Positions 48,863 through 62,299 of a DNA stretch of 64,000 bases are shown piece after piece. Position numbers and translations under genes: made by a program. This DNA is from Euglena gracilis. Taxonomy: Eukaryota > Euglenida > Euglenophyceae > Euglenales. Numbering within the stretch: position 1 is the stretch's first letter; every line of letters starts with the position of its first letter. The stretch spans positions 51,727,526 to 51,791,525 of the forward strand of contig CP154954.1 in the NCBI GenBank assembly GCA_039621445.1. The letters are read 5' to 3'. Under the pieces are notes generated by a model. The model did no database searches and was not told the origin of the DNA. It worked only from the letters and a program-made list of their open reading frames with translations.

Positions 48863-49270
48863 AGGTCTTATGAGCACCGCTGGTCGTCTGTTGAAAAGAG
48901 CTTTCGATCGAGGGGTAACTTGGTAACTTGGCACCCTAACGTTGCACGCAGCCCGAGATACGCTCGCGATCGTCGGATCGGCCAGAATCTGAGTCGAAAT
49001 TTGTCGCAATTTTCAGTGATTTTTGGTTTAAGATGCTTAATACAGCCGGCGCCCCTATTTTTTGAAACGTTTTGACACATTCTTGAAACGTTTTGACAGA
49101 GCTTTTGAAATATTTTGACGGTATTCAGGAAATTTTTTGACAAGGTTTTTGGACGTTGCTGTGCACAATTTTTGAAATATTTTGACAAAATCTTTGAAAT
49201 GTTTTGACAAAATCTTTCAAACAAATTTGACAAAATCTTTGAGACTTTTTGACAAATTTTTGGTGCATCT
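48863..49270. repeat. Flanking repeat, second copy
   Basis: Counterpart of 28390-28800. Confidence 0.55.
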
Positions 49271-51457
49271 CCATGTCGTTGTACGACCAACGTCTGTCCC
49301 GCAGGATGCCTCGTCTGAGCGTACCAGGCAGGCTTGTGCTTAGTCGGGTGCCTACCCCACGGGGGGGGGGGGGTGCTAGGGGCAGGCACCCCATAGCACC
49401 CGATCCGACCCCCCCCCCCCGGGGGGGGGGGGGGGTTTGGGGGTGCCTGCCCCTAGCAGGCACCCCCCTCCGACCCCGGCGCCGAAGGCGCCGGGGGTCC
49501 GGAAAAGGCCATTTTCAATGAAAATTTTCTGGGTCCGGCCCGGACCCCTATCCCCCCGGGGGGGGGGGTGTGCCTGCTAGGGGCAGGCACCCTATAGCAC
49601 CCACCCCCCCCGGTTGGTAAGCACAAGCATGGTACCAGGCATTTGCTTACCGGAGGAAGCCAAACTTCACAGTGGGGTAAAGTCATCCAGGCGCAACTTC
49701 GAGGGTTTTAATTACGCGCAGAGGCCGCGTTCGCGAGGTTTATGCACGACATGCCCGCCCGGGGGTTGATGGTCGGCCTGGAATCCCAACCAGGTCTAAA
49801 GGGGCAGGGCCAGGGTGCCGTAATCATCGCAGCACAGCAGCGCCGCGTAGCACTGTGCGACAGCGAATCAATGCCAGTCAGTTATGTGATTTCTCTTTAA
49901 GTTCGGCTTATTGAAGCCGCCAGTACTTTTGAACTTCTTTGAAGTGGTTAATTTCTCCGGTTTTCTGTGATTTAATTTTTTTGTTATTTTGCGGCCAGGG
50001 AAAAAATTTTTAGCTGATGACAGAAGATGGCGCCCCACCCTTTTGGGGGGGGGGGGCATAACCTTTTTCTTTGGGGGGGGGCAAAAAAATTCCCGAAATG
50101 CCTCAATTTTTGCCAAACAGGAAAAAACGCAGAAAAAAAAATTAGCATTTGGACAACAGAATCACCCGAAGAAATGCATCCCGAGAGAACGCCCGCACAC
50201 ACAAAAAAACAGGGGAACTCGCACTTGCAGTCCCGTGAGAGTGCCGAAGTGACACTGCTGCCATTAAAACGATGCAGCCCGACGCGCACCAGCGGAAATA
50301 CCACTGCAGTCTGCCACAGGTCACTCCAGGGGGGGGGGACGCAACACGGACAATAGAAAAACATGCCCCAAAAAACCAGCGGAAGGATGAAAAAAATGCA
50401 AAACCCCCCAAAAAATTCAGCTGGGGACAGAACGTGGAAAAATGCAACTTCCGCCCAGGATGACTTTGCCATTTTCTGCAAAAAAGGCGAATTTCTTTTG
50501 AAATTATCAAAAAAACGTTCACAGGGGGGGGGTTGGCTCCTGCACGCGGTGGGGGGGGGGAGCTGTCCGCACCCACAGGGGGGGGGGGGGCGGCCTGGTT
50601 GCGGATGTAGATGAAGAGGATGGACCATGACTTCGCACGCACACCATCAGCATTGTACCCGGTAAACAGGCTCCTTTTTAAGACCGGGGGGGGGGGAGGC
50701 CCCCTCCCCCAGCCACCCTGGGTGGCGCGGGACCCCGGGGGGGGGGACCCAATTTCGCGGCCGTTAAAGGCAATCTTCAAAAATTTTCGGCGATTGAGGG
50801 CCGAAAACATGTACCTGGCACCTGGGTGGGTCTGGACCCGGACCTACCGACCCGCCCTCCCTCCCCCCAGGGGGTCGGGTGAAGCCCGCTGGGAAACAGA
50901 TAAACAGATAAAAAATGTCGACCCTGGAACAACCCCCCCCCCAACCTGGAACCCCCCCACGAGGATAACGGTGGAAAGCCATGTGTGCCGGCTGCACCAC
51001 AGGCGTCCAGCGTATAGGGAGGACTCCAGGGGCGTACTGCCACTGCCAGCCCAAAATAGATAAACGTTAGGAACAGGCACCCAGCGCAGATGGAAGCGGG
51101 CGAGAAAAATCATAAAAACGATGACGACCGTGAGAGCCCATTATGACCCGGATGGCCATGATGCCCCAGATTCACCATGCAGACCCCTGCCCCAGATCAG
51201 CACGTCAGCCACATTGGCCCCAAACCCCCGAGCAATCGCCAGCCATGATCAAACCGGCTGCCTGAACACAACCCCTGCAGCGCAGGGGCAGGGGCTGTCC
51301 TTCGACAGCGCAGGCCCAGCGCCAAGCGTCTCTGCAAAAGGCATCTGGGGGGGGGGCATTTCATTTCATTTGGGGTTACTGCAAACCGACCAGTCAATTT
51401 TTTTTGGGAGGGAGGTGAACAAAACCGTCACACAGACCGCACAGAACCCCTCAGCAG

Positions 51458-53914
51458 ATGTCTGACCGCCAGACGCTCGTCCAGGATGTCCTGCTGAACT
51501 GCATTGGAAGACTGGCTGACCTCCTGCGCACAGTCCTGGGGACCGTCGTCCATGTCGGTGTCGCTGTGATCCTCATCTGTCTCGTCCAGCACAGGTGCGT
51601 CAGCGTCTGCACCGGCGCCAGGCAGCATGGACACGTCAGCGTCTGCCTCAGGGCCAGCGGCAGGAAGGTAGATGACATCTGGGGTGGCCAGCAGGGTGCA
51701 GTCGACGTTCGCTGGTACCCGCTCCAACGCGGACACCCAGCTGCTCACCAACCAGGAGGGCAGGCGCGGATGTTGGTAGCAAAGGGCCGGCCACCCGGTC
51801 ACCGGGGGGGGGGGGAAGACGCCACTTTTAAAAAGCAGTCAGTCACCCAATCGGCGCCTTGGTTGGAGAAAGCTGATGACCCACTGCAGAACACACCGCT
51901 TCATGGTGTGCTCCCTGCAGTCCAGCCTCTGCCCCACCGGCAGAGTGCCATGCTGCTCGGCCAGCACATGCTGCACCACGCGGAGCTTCGACTGACTGCG
52001 CAGCCAGCTGCGCAAATTGAGGTTCAGGCTCTGGTCTCCTGGATTCTGACGATGTGAACGTTGGGGCAGCGTGAACCACATGTACATACCAGCTGCAGGG
52101 CTCAATGACCAGACAAAATGGAAACAGTCTGAAAAAGAAAGTGTCAGGAAATGCAGTGAATCCTGTCCGGGGAACTGAGGAAGCATTCTCAATTCGTTCG
52201 CCACGACCTCACCATGTGGCTGGACCATTCCCTCCACCTCGTGCGAGGAGACGTTGTCGAGCACCAGAACTGCCGGTTCAGCAGCATCCAAAGCCAGTTC
52301 GGTGCGGAGGTCGCTGAGGCGCTTGTGCAGGAAACGCAGCAGCGTGAGGAAGGTGTCCCGTGTCGAATCCATGCAATTGCCAACGCATCCAAACCCCAGG
52401 GGGGGGGACTGGTGAACATGGGCTCAGCACAGAAAGAAAACCGAGCGGTGCACTTGGAACCAAAGCACCTCCCCCCCCCTAAAGCAACGGGATGGTCTGG
52501 ACTTTTTTCGGGGCGTTCTCCATCAGGATGGCGTCGGGCATACCCTCAACGCCAGTAGGTTGGCACTTCGTGGTTGCCTGCAGGGGGTGCTGCACCATAA
52601 CCTCCAGAAAATAGCAGCCAGTAAAAACACCCTCTGTTCTTCCCACGCCATATCAACTGGATTGCCAGCATGCATCCGCTGCGTGAGAAGCACGGGGTCG
52701 CTGTAATCTGCCGACGATCTGAGGACCGCGTCATGGAGACTCGTTTGTCATGGCCATCTGTGAAAGTCCCTCGCAGGCGGGGGAAGTAGGGTAGGAGACG
52801 GAGAATTGCTTTGGCCAACAGATTGCCAAACAGCACGGGAACAAACGGAAACACCTTCCATTCTCTCCACATGCTCCAAAAACCAAAAAACCTGCCTGGA
52901 CTTTTTTTCCATTTATTACAGTTTTCTGAAAAGTTCTCTCATGCTGGCTGAGCGTGTGTTGTCACCTGTCACCTGCAAGCAATTGTGCGAGTAGGGTGTC
53001 TCGTCGATGGCCACCTGCAGCTCCGCGCGTATCCCGGTGCTCGGTACACCGTAGCGGCCGGGATGGCGGACAAAATCAGCAAATTTTGTCCGCCATATGT
53101 CATCCTTCTGCCTCAGGCTTTTTTCCGAATTTTACACTTTTGCACGGTAGATTTTTGGAAAATTTGCAAAAATAAGCCTGGTCTCCAGCTCGGCGGGTGT
53201 ATCCACCCTGTCGCTGCTGCCTGCACGTAACCTTGTCAATCCAACCCACGCTTTTGCTGTTTTCAGGGCGGGGGGGGTCATACAGTTGCTTACCGACCCC
53301 CGGGGGGTGGGTCACTCCACTTTTTTAAAAACTAGTCAATCACTCACCATCAAAAAAACCACCCAGTCACCACCCCCCCCGGCCATTTCATTTCTCATTT
53401 GGCCGAGAATGGAGTACAGCACAGGCATGGCTCATTTCGCTTCCGGAAGGATTTCACCCAGTCTGCTGTCAGTTTGGGGGGGTCACCACTGCCCCCCCGC
53501 TGCATCACCGCCTGGGCCATCAAGGTCAAGGTCTCCCGGTCCACCACGGCTCCCCTGCTGCGGGCCCTGCTGACCAGCTGCATCACCTGCATCTCCTGCT
53601 GGTTCGTGAGATGCTTTGGCCGGCCCATCGGGTTGAGGCCACGTTCGCAGGCCACTGCCTGCGCCCACCCGCGCAGCGTACTGAGGGGGGGGCCGCTGCC
53701 CCCATTTGTAATTTCAGGGCCCGGTAGGACCGTCCGAGGTTGTTGTACAGGTCGAGGATGTGCTCCTTCTTCTTCTGCTCCCACTGCCGCCAGCGACGAC
53801 GGGTTGGCTTCTGCCCGACCCGTAGGCGGTCCCTTTGGGCCGATATGGCGGCCAGCTCCTTGTCCACGGCGTCTTGTTTGTTGCGGACGATGAACTGGTC
53901 CATGCTGCAGGGCC
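51458..53914 (-). pseudogene. pogo/Tigger-like transposase gene, second copy, extra frameshift
   Basis: Counterpart of 30986-33446 with the same helix-turn-helix, RQITATPC and VLVLDNVSSHE blocks. In the exon carrying the helix-turn-helix the G run after GTACTGA is eight long here and nine long in the first copy (about 33,216). The exon that is one open frame in the first copy is therefore split in this one. Another two-base difference (AGAGACGCTC against AGACGCTC) lies in the acidic tail. Confidence 0.6.
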
Positions 53915-55327
53915 TGAAAGAGAAGGAGGAGAGAGAGAGATGTGGACAGAGAAAGAAAAAAGACAGCGACAAAAGACAAACAAGGAATCAATATTTTTTT
54001 TGAATACATCATGGGAAGCACATCATGGCCGACCGACATCCTGTGAAAAAACGCGAATATTTGGGCGAACATTTGGTGAGTCCTAAAGCCGTAAGGGTTA
54101 AAAGTTGAATGCGGCCAAAAGACGTCAGGGTTTATACACGGAATCAGGCCGTGTTCGCCAGGTTTATACACGTCAAAATTTCAGTGCGGATTAAAAGGAT
54201 TCTGACATTAGGCCCCGCGGAATATGGCCACATCCGGTAAGGGACTGCAATACCCCCCCCCGGGGGGGGGCTGGACTGCAGCTAGTCCAAATTTGGCTAG
54301 TGGGTTTTCTAGCAGACCCCCGCTGGGGGGTCTGCTAGCAGGGCTAGCTAGTGGAAATTTTTTTCCCAGTGACCGGCGCGAAGCGGCGGAATTTTTTTTG
54401 GGACCCCAAAAAGGCCAAGAATGCCCCTTTTTGGCCATTTTTTGGGAATTTTTGGAACAAAATCAGCCAAAAACCTGCTAAAACCCTCATTTTTCCAGTC
54501 CGAGGGACCCCCGGACCCCCCCCCCCCCCGGGGGGGGGGGGGTCAAACTTGTTCACCGGCGCCGCGGTCCCCGCCCCTGGGCTCCCCCTAACTCTTGGCC
54601 CAAACACAGTTCTTGACACAGTAGAAGAGGGAGGAGGCATTCCACTTTCATCAGTTCCATCCACCATTTCACATTCTTTGTTGGTGTAGTCTATTTTTAA
54701 GATTAACATCCTGTAGCACAATGAACGTGACTCTTCCTCCCATTCCACCAGTGACAAATGTCCCCCCCCAGAAAAATGCGGATGCCCAAAAATCGCGCCC
54801 ACAATGGATCAAAGATTTTGTCCAGAACGCTCCAAAAATTTTGTCAAAATATTTCTGGAATTGGTCAAAATCTTCCTAAAATTTTGTCAAAAAATTCCAA
54901 AGATCTTGTCAAAAAATTTCAAAAATCGAGTCAAATTCGTGTCAAAGATTTTGTCATTCTTGACTCAAGAATACGGGCGTTAGCTGTAAACCTTACAGAA
55001 ACGTTTTTCCTCTTCGAATCAACGACCTGAGGGTGAAATTAGGATTCCCCACTGACAGAACATAAGAGCTCCAGGCGACGTGGCTGAATTTGGTGGTGAT
55101 CGCCAGTCGTCTGATGAAAAGAGCTTTCGATCGAGGGGTGATTTTATACCTGGACGATTGACACAGCCAGAAATACCCTCGCGATCGCCGGAATTTGGTG
55201 AAGTGCAAAGTGGTGTGACATTGCAGTTCACTGGTCGGAGATTGGTCCTGGGAGTGTCCTTTGGCCGAAGGGTGGGGACGCCGGTTCTGTCCTGAGCCCG
55301 GCGTCTCTAAAACGCCGGCTTAAACAA

Positions 55328-55444
55328 GAGGTGTCGGTCGCCGGTTCTGTCCAAAGCCCGGCGTTCCAAACGCCGGTTCCGTCCGAAGGACGGAACCGGC
55401 GTTTGGAACGCCGGGCTTTGGACAGAACCGGCGTCCGACACCTC
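55328..55444. repeat. 117-bp near-perfect palindrome, second copy
   Basis: Same arms and GAA loop as 34861-34977, with no difference noticed. Confidence 0.85.
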
Positions 55445-55506
55445 TTTTTTGTAGTAGAGTGCAAGGGTGAACCAATCTTAGCCAGGGGGGGGGAAATGCG
55501 CTCGCC

Positions 55507-55942
55507 CGGCCTCGGAAAAAATGCGCAAAAATGCGCAAAACTGCGCAAAAAAATGCGCAAAAAATGCGCATTTTTGGAAAAAATGCGCAAAAATGTGCAA
55601 AATCCGAGAAAAAATGCGCAAAAATCACGAAAATGCAAAAATTTCCCAAAAACATGCAAAAATGGCACCAAATTTGAAGAAATTATGGAGAATAATGAGG
55701 AAAATGTACGTTTCAAAAAAAGTCAAAATTTTCAAATTTTTGCAAAAAATTGCAAAAATGGTCAAAAAATGCGAAAATTTTGGAAAATCACGAAAAAATG
55801 TGCCAAAAAGCAAAAAAATGTGCTAAAAAAAGCGAAAAAATGCGCAAAAAATGCGAAAAAATGCGCAAAAATGCGCATTTTTGGAAAATTTGAAAAAATG
55901 CGCAAAAAATGCGCAAAAATGCGAAAAAATGCGAAACGCATT
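55507..55942. repeat. AAAAATGCGC array, second copy
   Basis: Counterpart of 35040-35475. Confidence 0.8.
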
Positions 55943-57249
55943 TTTCCCCCCCCCTGCTTAGCTCAAATGACTTGAAAACCAAACTTTTGGAGGTCTTCAA
56001 CAAGAATGGTCAAAATAGGGCATTTTTCTGCCATTTTGGGATGTTTCCCAAAATGGCAGAAAAAAAAATTGGAAATCTGGGCCGATTTTCACCAAATTTG
56101 GATATCCACCCTAGTGGTCCCCAGATGGCAAAATTCATTGTCCTTGATGGTTGAAACACTCATACCAGCACCTTAGGGCCACTTTTGGGCACTTTTGGTG
56201 ACATTTTTTGGAATGAAAATCGGACGCCGGGCTTTGGACAAAGCCGGCGTTCCTAACGCCGGGCTTTAGGACAGAACCGGCGTCCGAAAGCCCGTGGGGG
56301 GGGACGCCGGTTCTGTCCTGAGCCCGGCGTCTCAAACGCCGGCTTAAAGGCAAAATTTGGACCATCATTTTCCTCTTTGTTTTTTTTTTTTGTTTTTTTT
56401 TTTTGTTTTTTTTTAATAAAAAATAAAAAAAGTTTTTTTAAAAAGAACAAAAAAAAAGCCAGCTATGTTTTTGGGTCATTCGATAGCCATTGTGAAGGTT
56501 TTTCGCCCACAAATCACTCGAACAACTCAAAATTGCTCAACTGGTGTCCCATTCTCAACGAACTGGCAAAATTTACCTATAATGGATGAAAAAGGCTCAG
56601 ATTTTGTGTGAATGGTTTCGCCCCTCTTGTGGAATTCGAAAGATACCTTCGCCCCCCCTCAAAGTGTCCCCCTTCTCAAAGTGGCCGTTTTTTTGGCAAA
56701 TTTGGTTTTCACCCTCAGAGTGGCACTGAGGGTGTTGCCCCCGTGTCCCCCCCCCCCCCCGTGTCCACCCCCCCCCCGTGTCCCCCCCGTGCCCCGGACT
56801 ACAAAGCCCTCGAGGTTTGTTGTTTGTTGCCGTCTGTTGTCCTGTGACGAATAAACCCTTGGGTAAGATTCAACCACCGTGTCTTTACCGTGCAAGCATT
56901 CGTGGTAATAATTTTCCATGAAAACTGGGATGTTCCCCCCGTGTCCCCCCCCCCCCCCCGTGTCCCGACCCACCCCCACTTTCTTTTGGCGCAGAAGGCG
57001 CCGAAGCCAGAAATTGACCCCCCCCAAAGTGTCCCCTCCCACTGGGCGTGACTGGGGTGACTGGCTTTGAGGATCCTTAACAGCTCTGACAAAAAAAGAA
57101 GCAAAAACTTACTTGGCATGGGTGCAAAGCAGGCTTCTTTTTAAGTCAGAAGACCCCCCCGGGGGGGGGAGGGGGTGGGTGGGTGGGTCCGGGCCGGACC
57201 CCCCGGGGGGGGGGGGGTCCCGCGCCGGAGGCGCTGGGTGGGTCCTAGG

Positions 57250-60200
57250 CGGTAGACTGGGGGGGGGGGGTCCTGGGTGGTCGGCCGACTAGTCGGCCGA
57301 CCACCCAATTGGTCGGCCGACTAGGCCTGGTCGGCAGCTGGTCGGCGAGACGGGGGGGGGGGGGTTCTGGGTGGTCGGCCGACTAGTCAGCCGCCCACCC
57401 ACTCTAATGTAGTTACGGGCCAGCCTCGCCGACTGTTAAGGCCCCCCCCCTAGTTGAAAAAAATGCTGAAATGATGTATGTGAACTCCAAAACGGGTCAC
57501 AGCACAGGAGGAGAAGAACAAAAAGCTGGTCGCCGAAATAATCATCCTCCTTGTTATCAAGAGTTTTCAAGCAAAGAGAAACGGGATTGGCGAGGGGAAT
57601 GAGATAGCAGAGAAACACCAACCAGTAGCAGTGCTGTGATTGCATCCAAAGTATCCAAGAAACAGAAACTTTGCTCGGGCCATGTTGTTTTTGTGTGCAA
57701 TTAAGAAGAAGGCGGGGGGGGGGGGCTCCGCCCCCCCTGCACCCCCCCTCCAATAACAAAATCCCTTCCGCATATGAAACTGTGCTCGAGCAATGTTGTT
57801 TTTGTGTGCAATTCAGAAGTAGGCGGGGGGGGCCTCCGCCCCCCCCGCACCCCCCCTCCAATAACAAAATTCGTTTCCCCGGTTGAAACTGAATGCCATG
57901 GCCATGGGGATTTTTTGTGTGCATTTTGGGGGGGGGGGGGCAGAATCACCAGCACTGGTAGGTGTGGGCAACAGTGATGACACAGGGCGGGGGGGCAAAA
58001 GGGATGTAGGCGGCAGCAGCGATGAGCTCTGCGATGCGTCTCGCAACTCGGCTGAGGGAAAAAATCAAACAGAATTTTGCTCAAAATGAAGACATCACTT
58101 GGCGGTCTGAGCATATCCGGGCTCTCATAACCCTCATCCACGTCCAGCACCTCGCAAACTCGGGTCTGAGGTATAAAAATGTTACACACGTGAAAGAGGT
58201 TATGAATACCTTATTCCTTGGCAGTCTGGGGATTCGCGCCTTTCGCGCCTTCCTTTCCTTCTTGGCCTTCGGGGGTGGTGGGGTGGGAGTTGGGGTAGGG
58301 GTGGTGGTGGCCTTGTACCACCCCCCCCCCCCATATTGTCCCACCGACCTCTCCCCAGGAGGCCCGACGGGACAATATGGGTGGGGGACAATATGGGGGT
58401 ACCAAAGGAAATTTCATTGACCGAGCCAAAAAAACCCCTCATCGGCCGGGCCGAGGGACAATGTGGGGGGGGGACAATATGGGGGGGGTGGTAATTTGTG
58501 TTCAAAATATCAGACACTCGTGTCCTGGGCCTTGTGGGCCTCACATAGAGGACACCGGCACGGAGGACCGGATCCGGGAAAAAAAATAACACAGCGGGAA
58601 AGCCATGCCTGTGGGAATTGGGCAGGGTTAGTGTCAGGGTTAAAAAGTTGGAACATATCCCGCCCCCCATTTCCTCCATGAACTCTGCACTCGAACGTCC
58701 TGAGTACCCTGCACTGTGAGAACATGGATGGGGTAGCTGCCGACGCGGTGCCAGTTGCATGGAGTAACCCCTGTGGCATTGTGGCATTTGACTTCACTTG
58801 GAATCTTCCAAGGTTGCCCTTCAAGCAACAACAGCAGCGGGTGTTTTGCGTTGCACGAGGTGTTTTTTTCAGTTTGAGGACTTTGCGAGACAAAACTTGC
58901 TTTCAAAATGCTGTGCCTGCCAAAAAAGCAACAACAGGGGGGAGGGGGCAAAAAAACCCTCTGGTTCAGTCAAATACGGCCACTTTGGCTTTGGCTGATG
59001 GCGCCTTTGAGAGCGTTTGACATGCCACCGATTTGACCTCCGCCGTCACGACTGCCACCGCAGCAGACGGCATAGGGGGTGCAGGGCTCCTTAGCACGTC
59101 TATGGACTCGACCAAGGCTGCAGGATCAGCGGCCACGTCAACAGCTGATACGTCAAGGGTCGCCCCACTGTCGAAACCCACCGCAGGATCCGGAGACCCG
59201 GATTCAGCAACTGGAGGATATGGGCTGCCAGGCGGCGATGGCGCATCAGCATCATCGGCCAACTGTGGCATGGGATAGACACAGCTTTGCAAACCATACA
59301 ACCTCCGACGACCGAGTTTTGCCAACAACCGACTTTTACTGAAGATTGCCAGATTCCAAGTTGTATTTTTTTCGGAAGTGGGCAAAAGTGGGTGAACGGC
59401 AGAACATCTGTGTTTCCACTGGCCAATCGTTGGAAAAAGACGTATTTCATTGGGGCAGAAGGAGAGGAGACGTTTATCCCATGCTAGGTGCATTCATTTG
59501 AGGTCCAGGGTTCAGGAGAACAGATGCAGCAGGCACAGGCGCATGTGCTCCTTGTCCTGCATCATCGTCGCGCGGTCGTTTTTGGCCTTTTTGGCAGCCG
59601 CTTCCCGTCCGAGTGGGCCTTCAAATGCGCGACCGCATACGCGGGAGTGCGCATGTGGTAGTTCTCGCCCATTTTTGCACACTCCTCACCAGGTCTTTGG
59701 TTAAGGAGCTCGGGGGGGGGACACCGGGGCTGGGTAGCAAATCGGCCTCACCCTGGAAAATTGGAATAGCTACTCTCCCCCCTCCCCTCAGGGGAAAGTG
59801 CGAATTTGATTTTTAGACCATCCCAGGGGGGGGGGGGGCAACCCCTTAAGCAAAGGCCTGGACTTCACACGCATAGTGCGTGGCCGCAGGAGTCCCACAG
59901 CGGCATGCGTACGTTTTGCATATATCTGTATTTGTAACCACGGAAAGGAGCACAAAGGCCGTATGGGACATGCCATAGAGAGTGGCCATTTTGCAAGCTG
60001 TTGGAAAGGATTTCAGAAATTATTTATTTATTATTTTTTTCCCAGGGGAGGGGGACATCTCAGAACAACACAAAAAATATCCGACGAAACAGGGGAGATT
60101 TTTGGGCTCACATTCAGGCTGGGGGGGGGGGGCTTAAAAGTCGGCGAGACTGGCCCGTAACTACATTAGAGTGGGTGGTCGGCCGACTAGTAGTAGCCGA

Positions 60201-60326
60201 CCACCCAGAACCCCACCCCCCCCCGTCTCGCCGACTAGCTGCCGACCAGGCCTAGTCGGCCGACCAATTGGGGGGTCGGCCGACTAGTCGGCCGACCACC
60301 CAGGCCCCCCCCCCCCCAGTCTACCG
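57250..60326. mobile_element. 3.1-kb element with palindromic terminal inverted repeats, second copy
   Basis: Counterpart of 36780-39858. The arms again start CGGTAGACTGG and contain GGTCGGCCGACTAG palindromes. A few substitutions in the left arm make it more symmetrical than in the first copy. Confidence 0.6.
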
Positions 60327-61762
60327 TTTGCCACTCGCTGGGTGTACCTTTTCGGCGCAAAGCGCCGAAATTTTTTGAAAATTGCCTTTAACGGGCCCGG
60401 TGCCTGGAGGGTGGCCACTTTGAGGGGGGGGGTGAGGGTAATTCAAAATGAACATCCCAAACTAAGATTTGGCACCCAACATGAAGCATTTGCACACCAA
60501 ATTTGCACACCATTACCTCCCCCCCTAAACGACCCCCCACTGCGTGGCGGGGGTCCTGGGGGGGGACTGGCCATGACTCAAAATGAAACATTTTTTTTCA
60601 AAAAGTTTTCGGGCAAAATATAATATTAAACCACTCTCCCCAGTTTAGGAATGTGAATCCCCCTAATAAAAAATCCAGTTTTCTGAACCAAAATATCATC
60701 CATGCATCATTTACAGTTGTTTATGTACCATTTTGATAATCCTTGGAGATTTCCCAATGCTTGGGGGCCCCCAGCACCCCCCCCCCCCAGTACCCCCCCA
60801 CGATAGGGTCCTGGGGGGGGAAACTGGCCATAAGTGTTCATTTTTATATTTTTCCGATCTATGGCCAGAGGAGCAACACTGCAAGTGAAACGTTGACATG
60901 GGGGGTGCTGCTTGCACCCCCACCCCCTAATGACAAAATCCCTTTACAAAATCAGGCATTTATTCCCTTCTGCTTTTGCCATTTTTTTTTTGTTGGAAAT
61001 CATTCCAAATTTGATCCCAACGTCATCCAAGCATTGAAGAAAGGCTCAAATACTTGACACATTATCCACCTTGAAAGGGCCATTTTGTGTCCCACCTCCC
61101 GCCTGAAACCCCTCGACATGGCAACGCCCCCCAAAACGGTTCAAAAAAAAGACAACAGCGTATTTGTAGGAGAATTTTGGGAGGATTTCTCAGACGCCGG
61201 TTCGGGCATGAAGCCGGAGCGCCCAAGAAACAGTTTTCAAAAACTGTGTCCCAGACGGAACACAAAAGGAACAACTGCTGCCCATGTGCCATGAAGTGGC
61301 AGAAATGGCCTCAAAGCGGACCATATGGTTGAAGATGGCTCATTTTTTTAGCCAAAAATATAAAATGACCAAAAAAATTACCCAAAATGTCCCCAGCACA
61401 AAATTTGAAACGACATCAGGAAATGGACATCCAAAATTGGGATTTTGCACAGTTAGGCATCTCAACAGGACATCGGAAATCAGCACACCAAAAGAGTTGC
61501 ACTTGAAATAAGGAGTTTGCACACCAGATTACATTTGCCAATTGGAGGGGGAATCCAAATGGAGGGGGGTCACGGGCCTTGCTGTTGCAAACACTTGCCA
61601 ACAATAGGGTCAAAATAATTAAAAATTCCAAATTGGATCTATTTTCTGTTAGGAATCAAAGATTTTCAAAACGTTCCCAAACTTGCATTTTCTTCTATTG
61701 GCCCTGCTGCTCCCCAAAGGAGAGTAGGGTTTGCAAGTTTTTCAAGTTTGAAAAATGAAATG

Positions 61763-61803
61763 TATATATATATATATATACATACATATGTATATATATA
61801 TAT
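61763..61803. repeat. TA/TACATA microsatellite
   Basis: TATATATATATACATACATATGTATATATATA-type run, a few units longer than at 41,297-41,333. Confidence 0.8.
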
Positions 61804-62299
61804 TGAAAATTCATGTTGTGTGCATTCTTTTTTAGAAATAACAAAACAAGTCATTGAAGGTACAAGAAAAAAATTGAAAACCACTTTTTTGCCAAAAATG
61901 CCAGATATTCCTAATTTTTGGTGCCCAAATACTAATTTTGATGTGGGTATTCCGTATTTTTCTTTGGTTTTTTCATAAATTGTGAGCATATGTTAACCCG
62001 AGCAATCTGCCCAAAAATGTCACGAACAGGATTAAAAATGACGTATATCAGAGTGGGGTCGGCCGACTGGTCAGTCGACAACCCACCCCCCCACCCCCAC
62101 CCTATTGCCCCCCGCGGCACCCGAGCCATTGGCAATCTGGGCCCACGGCATCGGTTTTGGAAAAGAAGATTGAAAATTTCGAAAAATCTTGCCCCCCCAC
62201 CCAGGAGCTACCAGGGTCACCCAGAGGAGCGGGGCCGGAGAGCGAAGACCCCCGAGGCCCCGAAGCCAGAGTGCCCCCGGCAACCACAGACCCCCAGAC